Virus record (IMG/VR): IMGVR_UViG_3300043411_000953
Location: 1 to 35,157 of that record
Strand: one strand, 5' to 3'
Source of the DNA: a virus
Length of the DNA stretch: 35,157 bases
Part shown: piece by piece, positions 20,730-27,997 of the stretch
Layout of the letters: every line of letters starts with the position of its first letter
Numbering within the stretch: the stretch's first letter is position 1
Notes under the pieces: model-generated
The model's database searches: none
The model's input: the letters and a program-made list of their open reading frames with translations, nothing else
Told to the model about the DNA's origin: nothing
Program-made: the position numbers and the translations under genes

Positions 20730-21201
20730 TCAAATCACAAGTAAATTAAATCAAACAAGTACTAGTGCTGTAAAATTGCAAGTGGTAACGCTTGCAATTA
20801 TCGCGACGCTATTAGTTGCAATTCTCATAGCACTCACAAGCGCGAGCAATGCCCCGTTAAGCGTTAACGCAAATGCAACGAGTGAGCAACAAGCGCCAAG
20901 CGTTGCAACGCCAAGCGATGCACCGCAAGCGACGAGCGACGAGCCTAGCGACTTGACCACGCTTGAGCAATGTATACTTGTGCTTGAAACTACTCACGAT
21001 TTCGCGCCGAAACATTGCGGGAATATCACGGAAGATGATTCACGCCTAGATGCAACCTATCGAACGATCCAAGATACCAAGCCAGACTACATCGATTCGG
21101 ATATATGCCAGCAAGTGACGACCATAGCCGAGAATCTAGACTCGATATATATCAGCGACGCGGTGGAAACTTGCACGCTTGCAAATGTTACAAGATATTA
21201 A
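20722..21201 (+). CDS. membrane-anchored four-Cys extracytoplasmic protein
   Basis: 159 residues from MANQITSKLN; AAGGCGG precedes this ATG, while an in-frame ATG 36 bases upstream lies inside the neighbour. A single membrane segment spans about residues 19-41 (LQVVTLAIIATLLVAILIAL). It is followed by an Ala/Ser/Pro linker (TSEQQAPSVATPSDAPQATS) and a C-terminal domain with four Cys (LEQC, KHCGN, DICQQ, ETCTL), likely two disulfides outside the cytoplasm. An exclusion, adsorption-blocking or envelope role is possible; none is shown. Confidence 0.65.
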   Translation: MANQITSKLNQTSTSAVKLQVVTLAIIATLLVAILIALTSASNAPLSVNANATSEQQAPSVATPSDAPQATSDEPSDLTTLEQCILVLETTHDFAPKHCGNITEDDSRLDATYRTIQDTKPDYIDSDICQQVTTIAENLDSIYISDAVETCTLANVTRY

Positions 21202-21460
21202 ACTAATTAAATTACTAGCTAGTAAATTACTAGCTAGTAACTTATTAAATAGTAATTTATTTATTTATATTACTACTTAGTAAGTTACTAGCCAGCACCG
21301 ATTAGTAACTTATTCTAAAATTATACTAAAACGGACAAAAGGGAAAAAGCGGACTTATCGGACAATTGACATATGTCATCCGATGTACAAAATAAAAACA
21401 AAAAACAAAATAAAAAAGTATATACAAAAAACAACCAATAAATAAAAGTATATACTCAGA
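21202..21460. other. repeat-rich convergent intergenic region
   Basis: 259 bp between convergent blocks, without ORFs. It contains palindromes (21212-21283), AGTAACTTATT at 21237-21247 and 21305-21315, CTAAAACGGACAAA (21326-21339) with further CGGAC words, a perfect TGACATATGTCA (21367-21378) and two AAAGTATATAC words (21416-21426 and 21447-21457) in very AT-rich DNA. Candidate replication origin or regulatory hub; no clear rho-independent terminator is seen. Confidence 0.45.
21212..21283. repeat. TTACTA-NN-TAGTAA palindrome cluster
   Basis: Perfect 14-bp palindromes TTACTAGCTAGTAA at 21212-21225 and 21227-21240, and TTACTACTTAGTAA (same arms, different centre) at 21270-21283, with half-sites close by near 21286 and 21303. 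The first two are 15 bp apart. Typical of sites for a dimeric DNA-binding protein. Confidence 0.75.
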
Positions 21461-21751
21461 TTAACTCAAACAATATTCAATAATTTCAATCTGATCTATC
21501 TCAGGTATTAAATACCATAACCGGTCCATATTATCTACATCAAACATAGAAACTAACATCCACGCATTATCTCTGATGTTCTCCACATCCATAACGTACT
21601 TAGTTTTTCCTAAGTAATAATCAACACTCGTACCAACATTATATTGCCCCCACAGCTCAAGAGATTTACTTTTTATTATATTAAATATACTTTCAGGAGG
21701 TGTCTCATAGTACTTAGCACTAGACATATCCTCAAATAAAGATCTAAACAC
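21461..21751 (-). CDS. 96-residue hypothetical protein
   Basis: MFRSLFEDMSSAKYYETPPE then KYVMDVENIRDNAWMLVSMF and an end in IPEIDQIEIIEYCLS. Mixed alpha/beta, acidic. Its start overlaps the end of the HNH-like gene upstream by eight bases. No family recognised. Confidence 0.6.
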   Translation of the reverse strand: MFRSLFEDMSSAKYYETPPESIFNIIKSKSLELWGQYNVGTSVDYYLGKTKYVMDVENIRDNAWMLVSMFDVDNMDRLWYLIPEIDQIEIIEYCLS

Positions 21752-22343
21752 CCAACACCCTCTCTACAGGCCAACCTACTTTTACACGATACGCCAATGT
21801 CCCAACACCTATTCCAGTACGTCTTGACCATTCGGGCAAGCTCATAGTTTCACCACCATATTCTAACACAGTGCCGTGTCTAGATTCACCTCTTGTTCCC
21901 CAAAAACAATTACCTTTAACATAACCTAAAGACCAATCACGTCTACACAAAACTTTACCCATAGGTTGTGCCCCCATGTCTCTTCTGAAACTCTTATAAC
22001 TCACCCAGTCAACTTTTTCGCCACTTAGCTTCATATTCTGCCATACGCCATATTCTTTTTCATTAGTGATGTTACGTTTTTTACGCAAAGGTCCTCCGTA
22101 CTTAACCTTGCGATTCCAGTGACTTAGACATAAATCTACACCGAGTTCTTTTACCTTTTTTTCACAGCCTTCAATTACACATGCGCCCTTAAATTCTCGA
22201 ACCTTACCACGAAATATTTTATCTTTGTTATCAACGTGTACGATCATTCTGTGTCGCAGTGTGCTAACGCTTATATCTAGTTCTGCTGCCCAGGCATAAA
22301 TATTCTGTTTTGTACCTAAATATTCGTATTGTTTTCTGTCCAT
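21744..22343 (-). CDS. HNH-type endonuclease with NUMOD-like HTH modules
   Basis: 199 residues. N-terminal HTH-like module (YAWAAELDISVSTLRHRM, about 16-33), then a zinc finger ACVIEGCEKKVKELGVDLCLSH with the phage pattern 'C...C......LC..H..R...YG.P' and a core reading YGVWQNMKLSGEKV, SYKSFRRDMGAQPMGK, LCRRDWSLGYVKGNCFWGT, as in HNH/AP2-like homing endonucleases. A second HTH-like module (MSLPEWSRRTGIGVGTLAYR, about 167-186) closes the protein. These modules match NUMOD1-like DNA recognition units. Promoter at 22382-22410 and AAAGGATAGGAAA ribosome binding site. Confidence 0.75.
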   Translation of the reverse strand: MDRKQYEYLGTKQNIYAWAAELDISVSTLRHRMIVHVDNKDKIFRGKVREFKGACVIEGCEKKVKELGVDLCLSHWNRKVKYGGPLRKKRNITNEKEYGVWQNMKLSGEKVDWVSYKSFRRDMGAQPMGKVLCRRDWSLGYVKGNCFWGTRGESRHGTVLEYGGETMSLPEWSRRTGIGVGTLAYRVKVGWPVERVLGV

Positions 22344-22381
22344 TTTCCTATCCTTTTCTTAAATATTTTTTCAATAGCATA

Positions 22382-22410
22382 ATAATAAAACATCATACTA
22401 AAAAAGTCAA
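22382..22410 (-). promoter_or_regulatory. promoter for HNH/NUMOD gene
   Basis: Minus-strand TTGACT (22410-22405), 17-bp spacer, TATTAT (22387-22382). Transcription would start about 35 bases before the ATG at 22343. It lies between two genes in the same direction, so this endonuclease seems to have its own promoter. Confidence 0.65.
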
Positions 22411-22413
22411 TGT

Positions 22414-22659
22414 TTAATTTAAAAAGGAACTCACAAAATTTATAGCCATGTCATAGTTAACAAACTGATTTACTTCACTTTCCCCAGAACTGTTGACAAC
22501 ACATAAGCCATATAAATCACCTTCTAAATACCTCAAAATTGCAGTATCTCCTGCTCCACATTTAGCTGTTAGTATGCCGTCTTTATTTTCCCAACCAGCT
22601 TCACAGAGCTTCATCATACATCTAGGATTAAAAGGTTCCATACGCATATTATTCAACAC
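22414..22659 (-). CDS. 81-residue hypothetical protein
   Basis: MLNNMRMEPFNPRCMMKLCE start; a beta-rich centre (DTAILRYLEGDLYGLCVVNS) and a C-terminal helix (YDMAINFVSSFLN). Four Cys without a classic spacing. Several Met codons near the start leave the exact start uncertain. The start overlaps the upstream gene by 11 bases. Confidence 0.55.
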   Translation of the reverse strand: MLNNMRMEPFNPRCMMKLCEAGWENKDGILTAKCGAGDTAILRYLEGDLYGLCVVNSSGESEVNQFVNYDMAINFVSSFLN

Positions 22660-23167
22660 CTACAATTGATTCTTTACAGTAGTCAAAAAACTTACGCACA
22701 AGTACTTCTCCAAAAGCATCACTTGCTTTGGTGTTTCCAATTTTATTTTCACGACTAGCTGTTAGATATTTATCCATAAATTTCAATGTATCTTTAGAAT
22801 CTAGAACAGTAAACTTAATTTCACCGATCGAAAAGTAGTTGCCACACTCTAACCACCCCATTAGTGCCTTAAATACTTCACTTTCACCAATTCCCCAAAC
22901 TAGGTGTATATTAAAGTCATTAATAATGCCGTCTAAGACTCCTGTTAGATGATTACCAACCTCCACAGCACTAAAGTCTGTGATATCCACATAATCTACA
23001 GAGCAGATTTCAAGTAGGTATAGTAATAAGTCTTCTCGATCCCAAGCACCATCTAGTAAAATATCATTATCAAAATGCACCCAACCTCCGTCACACAAAT
23101 CCACACATAGGTTATCGAGGTGTATCAAAGTATCTGTAGAAATAAAATTAAAAATATTATCTGACAT
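22649..23167 (-). CDS. 172-residue acidic hypothetical protein
   Basis: MSDNIFNFISTDTLIHLDNL start; repeated hydrophobic-acidic pattern (LLLYLLEICSVDYVDITDFS, LTGVLDGIINDFNIHLVWGI). No membrane segment long enough to be convincing. Unknown. It diverges from the terminase gene across a 66-bp gap, where AT-rich -10-like sequences occur without clear -35 elements. Confidence 0.6.
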   Translation of the reverse strand: MSDNIFNFISTDTLIHLDNLCVDLCDGGWVHFDNDILLDGAWDREDLLLYLLEICSVDYVDITDFSAVEVGNHLTGVLDGIINDFNIHLVWGIGESEVFKALMGWLECGNYFSIGEIKFTVLDSKDTLKFMDKYLTASRENKIGNTKASDAFGEVLVRKFFDYCKESIVGVE

Positions 23168-23233
23168 CGTAACATTTTAGCATAATTCACCTATAAACGC
23201 TTATTATTACCAAGAAGTGATAAAATAAAGTAT

Positions 23234-25693
23234 ATGCAAGAAGAATTTATATTTAATACTCTTGAAAATGACTTTAAAGGATGGCAATCCTGGCCAGCCG
23301 AGCAAAAAAAGCGTCTTTTAGAGCGACTTCTATATGATTTTGACCTGTGGAGACTCCCTCAACAAGAAATCCCACCTGATTCTGAGTACAGATACTATCT
23401 AAACCTTAGTGGCCGCGGTGGGGCAAAACTGCTCTCTATCGACACACCTATTCTAACTACCAGTGGTTTTAAGACAATGGGCACTATTGAGCCTGGAGAC
23501 ACTGTTTTTGATGAAAGAGGAAATCCCACAACAGTCATTCATTGCTCAGAAATTCAATATGAGCCATCTTTTAAAATAACTTTTTCCGATAACTCGGTTC
23601 TTTACGCACATGATGGGCATCAATGGGTGACACTAACACATGCGGAAAGAAAAAAATATATCCGGTCAGATAGATTGAATTATAACCCTAATCAACCCCC
23701 TTTACCACTTAATTGGGCCAATAAACCCCCGATAACAACTCAAGAAATTATAAATACTTTTACACACTCGGCACGTAAAGATTTAAATCATTGTATCCCC
23801 CTCACTAAACCTTTACAATTTCCAGAACAAGACTTACCATTAGACCCTTATATTCTCGGCTATTGGCTTGGAGATGGTAGTAGTAGTGAATCCGCGATTA
23901 CCGTGGGTCCAGAAGATAGTGAATTTTTTATACATTACATGGAATTATTAGGATCAAAAGTTACTAAACGTAAGACATCTGAGGGCAAGGCACATTTATA
24001 TAAACTCGAAAAAAATAATGGAATATCTTTAAATCCAATACTTAAAGAATTAAATTTAATAAAAAACAAGCATATCCCAGAAATATATCTCCAAGCGTCA
24101 GAAAAACAGAGAAGGCATCTTCTTGCAGGACTCCTTGATTCAGACGGCCACGCCTCCAGAGATAAGAAACGTGCTCATTTTACAAACACTAACCATCGAC
24201 TCATAGAGCAAGTGAATTTTCTCGCTTTATCACTTGGATATAAAGCAACAATTACTGATCACCAAGGAATGTTGTACGGTGTAAAGAAAAAAATGGCATG
24301 GCAAGTTTCTTTCCCAGCAATTGATAATCCTTTTATTCTCCCGCGCAAAGCTCAAATAATAGATGATCAATTAATATCAAAACAACAGTCTCGTAACCAT
24401 CATAGAATGATTAAATCAATAATACCAGGGCCAGTCCTACCTATGAAATGCATCATGGTCGATTCCACCAACTCAATGTACTTAGCTGGAACTTCATTAA
24501 TACCCACACATAACACTAAACTATCTTCCGAAGAGATTAGAAAACGAGCTTTAGCAAAACCAGATACCCGCATAAACTTAATTGCTCCAACACACGGTGA
24601 TGCTAGAGATACAAATCTTGAAGGAGACTCAGGTATTATATCTGTCTGTGCTCCAGGAGAGATTAAAAAGTACTTAAAAAACCAAGGACAAGTTATTTTT
24701 TCCAACGGATCTCGTCTCTTAACATTTTCAGCACAAGAGCCTGAACGTCTTAGAGGTAAACAAAGTCACTATTGTTTCATGGACGAGTTCTCCTCGTTTG
24801 AGGAAAATACACAAGAGATTCTTACACAAGTACAGATGTCAAATCGTTTAGGTAATGACCCCAAAGTTTATATCACAACAACTCCAAAACCTTCTAAGAT
24901 ATTAAATGCTCTAATTGCACGACCAGATACTCACTTGGTTGTTTCGGGAACTTTAAATAATCCCTTCTTAGCAACAACACAAGTAAAAGAGCTGGTAGAG
25001 CGCTATGCCAACACTGCTATTGGTCAACAGGAACTTTTTGGACAGATTCTTACAGAGTCTAAAAACGCAAACTGGTCCCGCGCAATGATTGATGATTATC
25101 GCGTCACACAAGAAGAAGTTCCGGACTCTTTGCGAATAATTATTGCTATTGACCCATCATCTACAAATAATAGGCGATCAGATGAGTGCGGGATGATAGT
25201 TGCTGGTGTTTCAGCAGATAAACATTTCTATGTTCTTCGTGATCTCTCTATAAAAACGACACCACAGTTGTGGGCAAACAGAGCTGTTACAGCATACCGA
25301 CAATACAATGCTGCACTTATTGCTGTTGAAAAATCCGACGGTGATTTAGTTAAAACAATTTTAAAAAATATAGACGGCACAATCCCTATTCGCATGTTAT
25401 CTCACCAGAAAAAGGGTAAGACTATTAGAGCAGAACCCGTGTCGCAGTTATATCAACAGGGAAGGGTTCATCATGTTGGTTATCATAAACAATTAGAGGA
25501 TCAACTATGTTCAAAAGTCCCAGGAGATTCATCTTCAGACGATAGACATGATGCTTTGGTCTATGCTATTCGAGAGTTATCTAATACAGGGCAGGGAGGT
25601 GCTGTTATTTCTGCACGTCAAGCCAGGGCTAACCAAACTAGTAGTCAAGATGGTCGCATGCAAAATATTAGAAGAAGTCAAAGAGGATTTTAA
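23234..25693 (+). CDS. terminase large subunit interrupted by an intein
   Basis: 819 residues before splicing; the exteins join to about 457. N-extein 1-65 ends LSGRGGAK; C-extein resumes TKLSSEEIRKRALAKPD, so the Walker A motif GRGGAKT is rebuilt only after intein removal. Downstream are LIAPTHGDARDTNLEG, RLRGKQ, Walker B YCFMDEF, TTTPKP (motif III region), and the RNase H-like nuclease with IAIDPSS, AVEKSDGD and SSDDRHDALVYAI. Role: ATP-driven DNA packaging and genome cleavage at the portal. The unspliced form should lack ATPase. It starts the rightward packaging and head module; the ribosome binding site is weak. Confidence 0.93.
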   Translation: MQEEFIFNTLENDFKGWQSWPAEQKKRLLERLLYDFDLWRLPQQEIPPDSEYRYYLNLSGRGGAKLLSIDTPILTTSGFKTMGTIEPGDTVFDERGNPTTVIHCSEIQYEPSFKITFSDNSVLYAHDGHQWVTLTHAERKKYIRSDRLNYNPNQPPLPLNWANKPPITTQEIINTFTHSARKDLNHCIPLTKPLQFPEQDLPLDPYILGYWLGDGSSSESAITVGPEDSEFFIHYMELLGSKVTKRKTSEGKAHLYKLEKNNGISLNPILKELNLIKNKHIPEIYLQASEKQRRHLLAGLLDSDGHASRDKKRAHFTNTNHRLIEQVNFLALSLGYKATITDHQGMLYGVKKKMAWQVSFPAIDNPFILPRKAQIIDDQLISKQQSRNHHRMIKSIIPGPVLPMKCIMVDSTNSMYLAGTSLIPTHNTKLSSEEIRKRALAKPDTRINLIAPTHGDARDTNLEGDSGIISVCAPGEIKKYLKNQGQVIFSNGSRLLTFSAQEPERLRGKQSHYCFMDEFSSFEENTQEILTQVQMSNRLGNDPKVYITTTPKPSKILNALIARPDTHLVVSGTLNNPFLATTQVKELVERYANTAIGQQELFGQILTESKNANWSRAMIDDYRVTQEEVPDSLRIIIAIDPSSTNNRRSDECGMIVAGVSADKHFYVLRDLSIKTTPQLWANRAVTAYRQYNAALIAVEKSDGDLVKTILKNIDGTIPIRMLSHQKKGKTIRAEPVSQLYQQGRVHHVGYHKQLEDQLCSKVPGDSSSDDRHDALVYAIRELSNTGQGGAVISARQARANQTSSQDGRMQNIRRSQRGF
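23429..24514 (+). mobile_element. class 3-like intein with LAGLIDADG endonuclease
   Basis: Residues 66-427 of the precursor, 362 residues. Block A is LLSIDTPILTTSGF, beginning with Leu rather than Cys/Ser/Ala. Block B contains DGHQW with W131, block F contains MKCIMVDSTNSMYLAG with C406 at the place of the usual Asp, block G ends IPTHN with T425, and the +1 extein residue is Thr. This is the W-C-T signature of class 3 inteins, in which the block F Cys is the first nucleophile. LAGLIDADG motifs are YILGYWLGDG (about 206) and LLAGLLDSDG (about 296). Splicing in this phage is inferred. Confidence 0.85.
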
Positions 25694-25694
25694 A

Positions 25695-26039
25695 ATGCCA
25701 CACTTTGATTTCGCAAATAGTAGATACATACAAATTGGCGCATTTCAGTGGGAGATTGTATTTATACCAAACGATCCACAAGACCTAGAGCAAGATATGG
25801 GAGAGTGTGATTATGAGAAATTACAGATTAGAATTACAGATGGTCCAGAAATTAATCCTCAAATAGTAGCAGACTCAATACTACACGAAGTTCTACATGC
25901 AATTATCTACTCAACACCTTACCACAACACTCTTTCTATTACAGATGAGGAGACATTCGTTCAAATTTTAACTCCATTTTTATTACAAGCAATCCAACAA
26001 CTACAAAAAGAGCTTGCTTTTCCTTTAGAAAACATTTAA
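25695..26039 (+). CDS. small zinc metallopeptidase (HExxH)
   Basis: 114 residues from MPHFDFANSR; the ATG lies two bases after the terminase stop and AGAGGA precedes it. ADSILHEVLHAI gives the HExxH zinc site (H64, E65, H68), with an acidic helix (SITDEETFVQILTPFLLQAI) further on that could give the third ligand. Small phage proteins of this kind occur next to terminase genes and are annotated as metallopeptidases; substrate unknown. A role in head maturation, or against a host protein, is conceivable. Confidence 0.75.
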   Translation: MPHFDFANSRYIQIGAFQWEIVFIPNDPQDLEQDMGECDYEKLQIRITDGPEINPQIVADSILHEVLHAIIYSTPYHNTLSITDEETFVQILTPFLLQAIQQLQKELAFPLENI

Positions 26040-26049
26040 AATAAAAAAT

Positions 26050-26256
26050 ATGACAAAGAAAAATGTTAAACTCCTCTATGATAAAGCTAATTTGTACGTA
26101 AAATTGATACATACAACTGCAGAATTAATCAACATAATGCTAGAGAATGGCGAGTCTACAGGTGATTTACCTCTTTTTCTCGTAAAAATAGAAAAAAACG
26201 CACAAAAATGTCTTAAAGAAATAGAAAGTCTAATAGTATGCAAGACACAACAATAG
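26050..26256 (+). CDS. 68-residue helical hypothetical protein
   Basis: MTKKNVKLLYDKANLYVKLI and a second helix (LVKIEKNAQKCLKEIESLIV). Likely a helical hairpin or coiled coil. Its 3' end overlaps the next gene by 19 bases. No family recognised. Confidence 0.55.
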   Translation: MTKKNVKLLYDKANLYVKLIHTTAELINIMLENGESTGDLPLFLVKIEKNAQKCLKEIESLIVCKTQQ

Positions 26257-26459
26257 ACGATCCGCTACACCTCGCTACAGTGCTCTCACCAGGTGAAATA
26301 TATCGAACCCCTTATTTTCGTATACATAATACGTCAAATACTTTTGATATGCATGTGCAACTAGTTGATGAAGTAAATTTCACTAGTTATCGCACGTTCA
26401 CACCAGGTCAGGGGTTCCACGCGTTCAACATATTGGACGATGATGTCAAGAGAGTTTAA
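26238..26459 (+). CDS. 73-residue beta-rich hypothetical protein
   Basis: MQDTTIDDPLHLATVLSPGE then YRTPYFRIHNTSNTFDMHVQ. Predicted beta. Overlaps both neighbours by about 20 bases, which suggests coupled translation. Unknown function; a minor head component cannot be excluded. Confidence 0.5.
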   Translation: MQDTTIDDPLHLATVLSPGEIYRTPYFRIHNTSNTFDMHVQLVDEVNFTSYRTFTPGQGFHAFNILDDDVKRV

Positions 26460-26631
26460 AATAGAGTCTAAAAACCCATTTCCAATGATTCCAAAATTTA
26501 CAAAAACAACTATCACGCATATCCCCACCGGAATTTATATAGAAGTAGACGGAAAACCTTCAAAAAAGGAAATAAACGCGATTTATACGAGAATTTGGAG
26601 AAAAATACGTAACGCGAAAGGGGGTAAATAA
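26440..26631 (+). CDS. 63-residue protein resembling part of an RF-1 domain
   Basis: Two successive ATGs (26440, 26443) are possible starts. The stretch ITHIPTGIYIEVDGKPSKKE resembles the strand after the GGQ motif of class I release factors ('VRITHIPTGIVV.C...RS...N...A'), but GGQ itself is missing and the product is only 63 residues with a basic end (RIWRKIRNAKGGK). Either a small nucleic-acid-binding domain of similar shape or chance similarity. It sits directly before the Hint-like ORF. Confidence 0.45.
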   Translation: MMSREFKIESKNPFPMIPKFTKTTITHIPTGIYIEVDGKPSKKEINAIYTRIWRKIRNAKGGK

Positions 26632-26633
26632 TT

Positions 26634-27368
26634 ATGGCTTTTGCAAAAGGTTCCACAATATTGACCACAAAAGGTCTAAAAAAGGTAGAAGATCTTGAAA
26701 ATATCCAATTTGATGTTATTTTAAATAATGATATTTTTCCATGTCACTACGGCATGGTCAAAACTGTTAAAAAAGACATTTATATCTTTAGAACTAAGAG
26801 TGCTTTTCGCATCTTTACCACACTTGACCAGGATCTTCTTGATGGCAACGGTCAATTTAGAAATGTCCAGGATTTTGACTATGTTGATAATATTACTTTA
26901 AATAGCCCAAATAATATACAATTTGGCGGAGACCCCGATGCAGAGAAAATACAATATCAATCATCACAAGAGTATAAAAAGTTTCTACGTGACCTAGTTA
27001 AACATTCTAGCGAGTATTACGCCCCAAGAACATTACTAGTTAAAGTCCCAACAGGGATGCGTGTACCGAGAGTTCAAGAAATGGTAATGCGCTTAGGGGT
27101 TTATACGCGCACATGGCAAAGACTTAATGTTTACATGCGCACACAGTTTGCATTACAGCAGGAAAATATTGAGAAGTTCATGCATATGATTAATTCAGAC
27201 GAACCAATCCCAGAACACACACCTACACAAGTTCCGTACCTAGCTTTACACTATTCACATTCCGATTTCATGTATGAATGTGAAATTGAAGGGGCACAAG
27301 CACACCCAATGCAATGTTTTTATGTAAAAGATGCGACAAAACTTGACAAATCACCTTTTTTAATATAA
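26634..27368 (+). CDS. free-standing Hint/intein-like protein
   Basis: 244 residues. The start MAFAKGSTILTTKGLKKVED matches an intein block A ('C..G.T.I.T..G...IEDL'), and IFRTKSAFRIFTTLDQDLLD with GNGQFRNVQDFDYVDNI matches block B ('...G..I..T.DH.LL..DG.F....DL..GD.I'), with Asp replacing the usual His. Near the end YECEIEGAQAHPMQCFYVKD looks like block F. There is no terminal His-Asn, no N-terminal nucleophile and no extein-like flank, so it is probably splicing-inactive: either an intein remnant or a domesticated Hint domain. A middle part of about 90 residues is not LAGLIDADG-like. Good ribosome binding site (GGGGG). Confidence 0.55.
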   Translation: MAFAKGSTILTTKGLKKVEDLENIQFDVILNNDIFPCHYGMVKTVKKDIYIFRTKSAFRIFTTLDQDLLDGNGQFRNVQDFDYVDNITLNSPNNIQFGGDPDAEKIQYQSSQEYKKFLRDLVKHSSEYYAPRTLLVKVPTGMRVPRVQEMVMRLGVYTRTWQRLNVYMRTQFALQQENIEKFMHMINSDEPIPEHTPTQVPYLALHYSHSDFMYECEIEGAQAHPMQCFYVKDATKLDKSPFLI

Positions 27369-27371
27369 TAT
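27343..27371 (+). promoter_or_regulatory. promoter for leaderless GTG-start gene
   Basis: TTGACA (27343-27348) inside the last codons of the Hint-like ORF, 17-bp spacer and TAATAT (27366-27371). The GTG start codon at 27379 lies seven bases after the -10 and has no ribosome binding site, so a leaderless mRNA is expected. This promoter would also transcribe whiB-like and portal genes. Confidence 0.55.
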
Positions 27372-27378
27372 ATATAAA

Positions 27379-27747
27379 GTGGACATTTTACCTGCCGATA
27401 TCTCACCAGCTCCTTGGAAATTTACACAAGGTGGTGTACCAGGCTGGAGAATTACAGACTCAAACGATGATTTAGTTTGTTTTTCAAAGGATAATCCATA
27501 TACAGCCCCAAACGCAGAATTTATTGTGTGGGCAAGAAATAAAATAGAAAATTTAATATACGAAAACGAAAAAATACGAGAACAAGAAAAAAGGATCATA
27601 AAAAAGACAACACAAATGCGAGAAATGTATGAAATACTCATACGAATCGAGCAGTGGCTTGTTGAATCTAACCAGCCTGATACTTATATACAAGAGTTTA
27701 AGAAGTTGTTTGATGATTCCGGAATTTTTAGAGAAAGCGCGTTGTAA
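27379..27747 (+). CDS. 122-residue protein, GTG start, actinobacterial type
   Basis: The start is GTG with no usable ATG before residue 78. PADISPAPWKFTQGGVPGWR then ITDSNDDLVCF and NAEFIVWARNKIENLI form a domain known in actinobacteria and their phages ('PW.......W.I.D......DA.FI..AR..V..LL'), followed by a coiled coil (KIREQEKRIIKKTTQMREMY) and an acidic end. Function unknown. It overlaps the WhiB gene by 35 bases. Confidence 0.6.
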   Translation: MDILPADISPAPWKFTQGGVPGWRITDSNDDLVCFSKDNPYTAPNAEFIVWARNKIENLIYENEKIREQEKRIIKKTTQMREMYEILIRIEQWLVESNQPDTYIQEFKKLFDDSGIFRESAL

Positions 27748-27997
27748 AGATTACGATATAAATCTTTTTTACCCCGAAAAGGACAATCAGCGCAAATTCC
27801 CACCTAAAATATATAAGAGTGCAAAAAATATTTGCTCTAAATGCCCTGTTCAATTCGAATGTCTTGAATATGCTTTAGAAAACTCAGAAATACTTGGTGT
27901 GTGGGGGGGAAAATCTCCTCCAGAACGCAAAACAATGTTTATAAAGTTATATGGGCATGAAGCTTGGACGGAGGCACGCAATGGGTTGCGGGTGTAG
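27713..27997 (+). CDS. WhiB-family iron-sulfur transcription factor
   Basis: 94 residues from MIPEFLEKARCK; a longer frame upstream overlaps the neighbour. Four Cys (C11, C41, C44, C50) with C-x2-C-x5-C and the GVWGG turn at 62-66 followed by a basic stretch (KSPPERKTM) are the full WhiB signature. Such proteins bind a [4Fe-4S] cluster and the sigma-4 region of the housekeeping sigma factor, and phage versions such as TM4 WhiBTM4 can inhibit host WhiB function. This gene is the best evidence for an actinobacterial host. It sits between terminase and portal genes. Confidence 0.9.
   Translation: MIPEFLEKARCKDYDINLFYPEKDNQRKFPPKIYKSAKNICSKCPVQFECLEYALENSEILGVWGGKSPPERKTMFIKLYGHEAWTEARNGLRV

Noticed and set aside
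24400-24705. Minus-strand ORF inside the terminase intein
   Set aside because: Antisense to a well-supported coding region; no motif or ribosome binding site.
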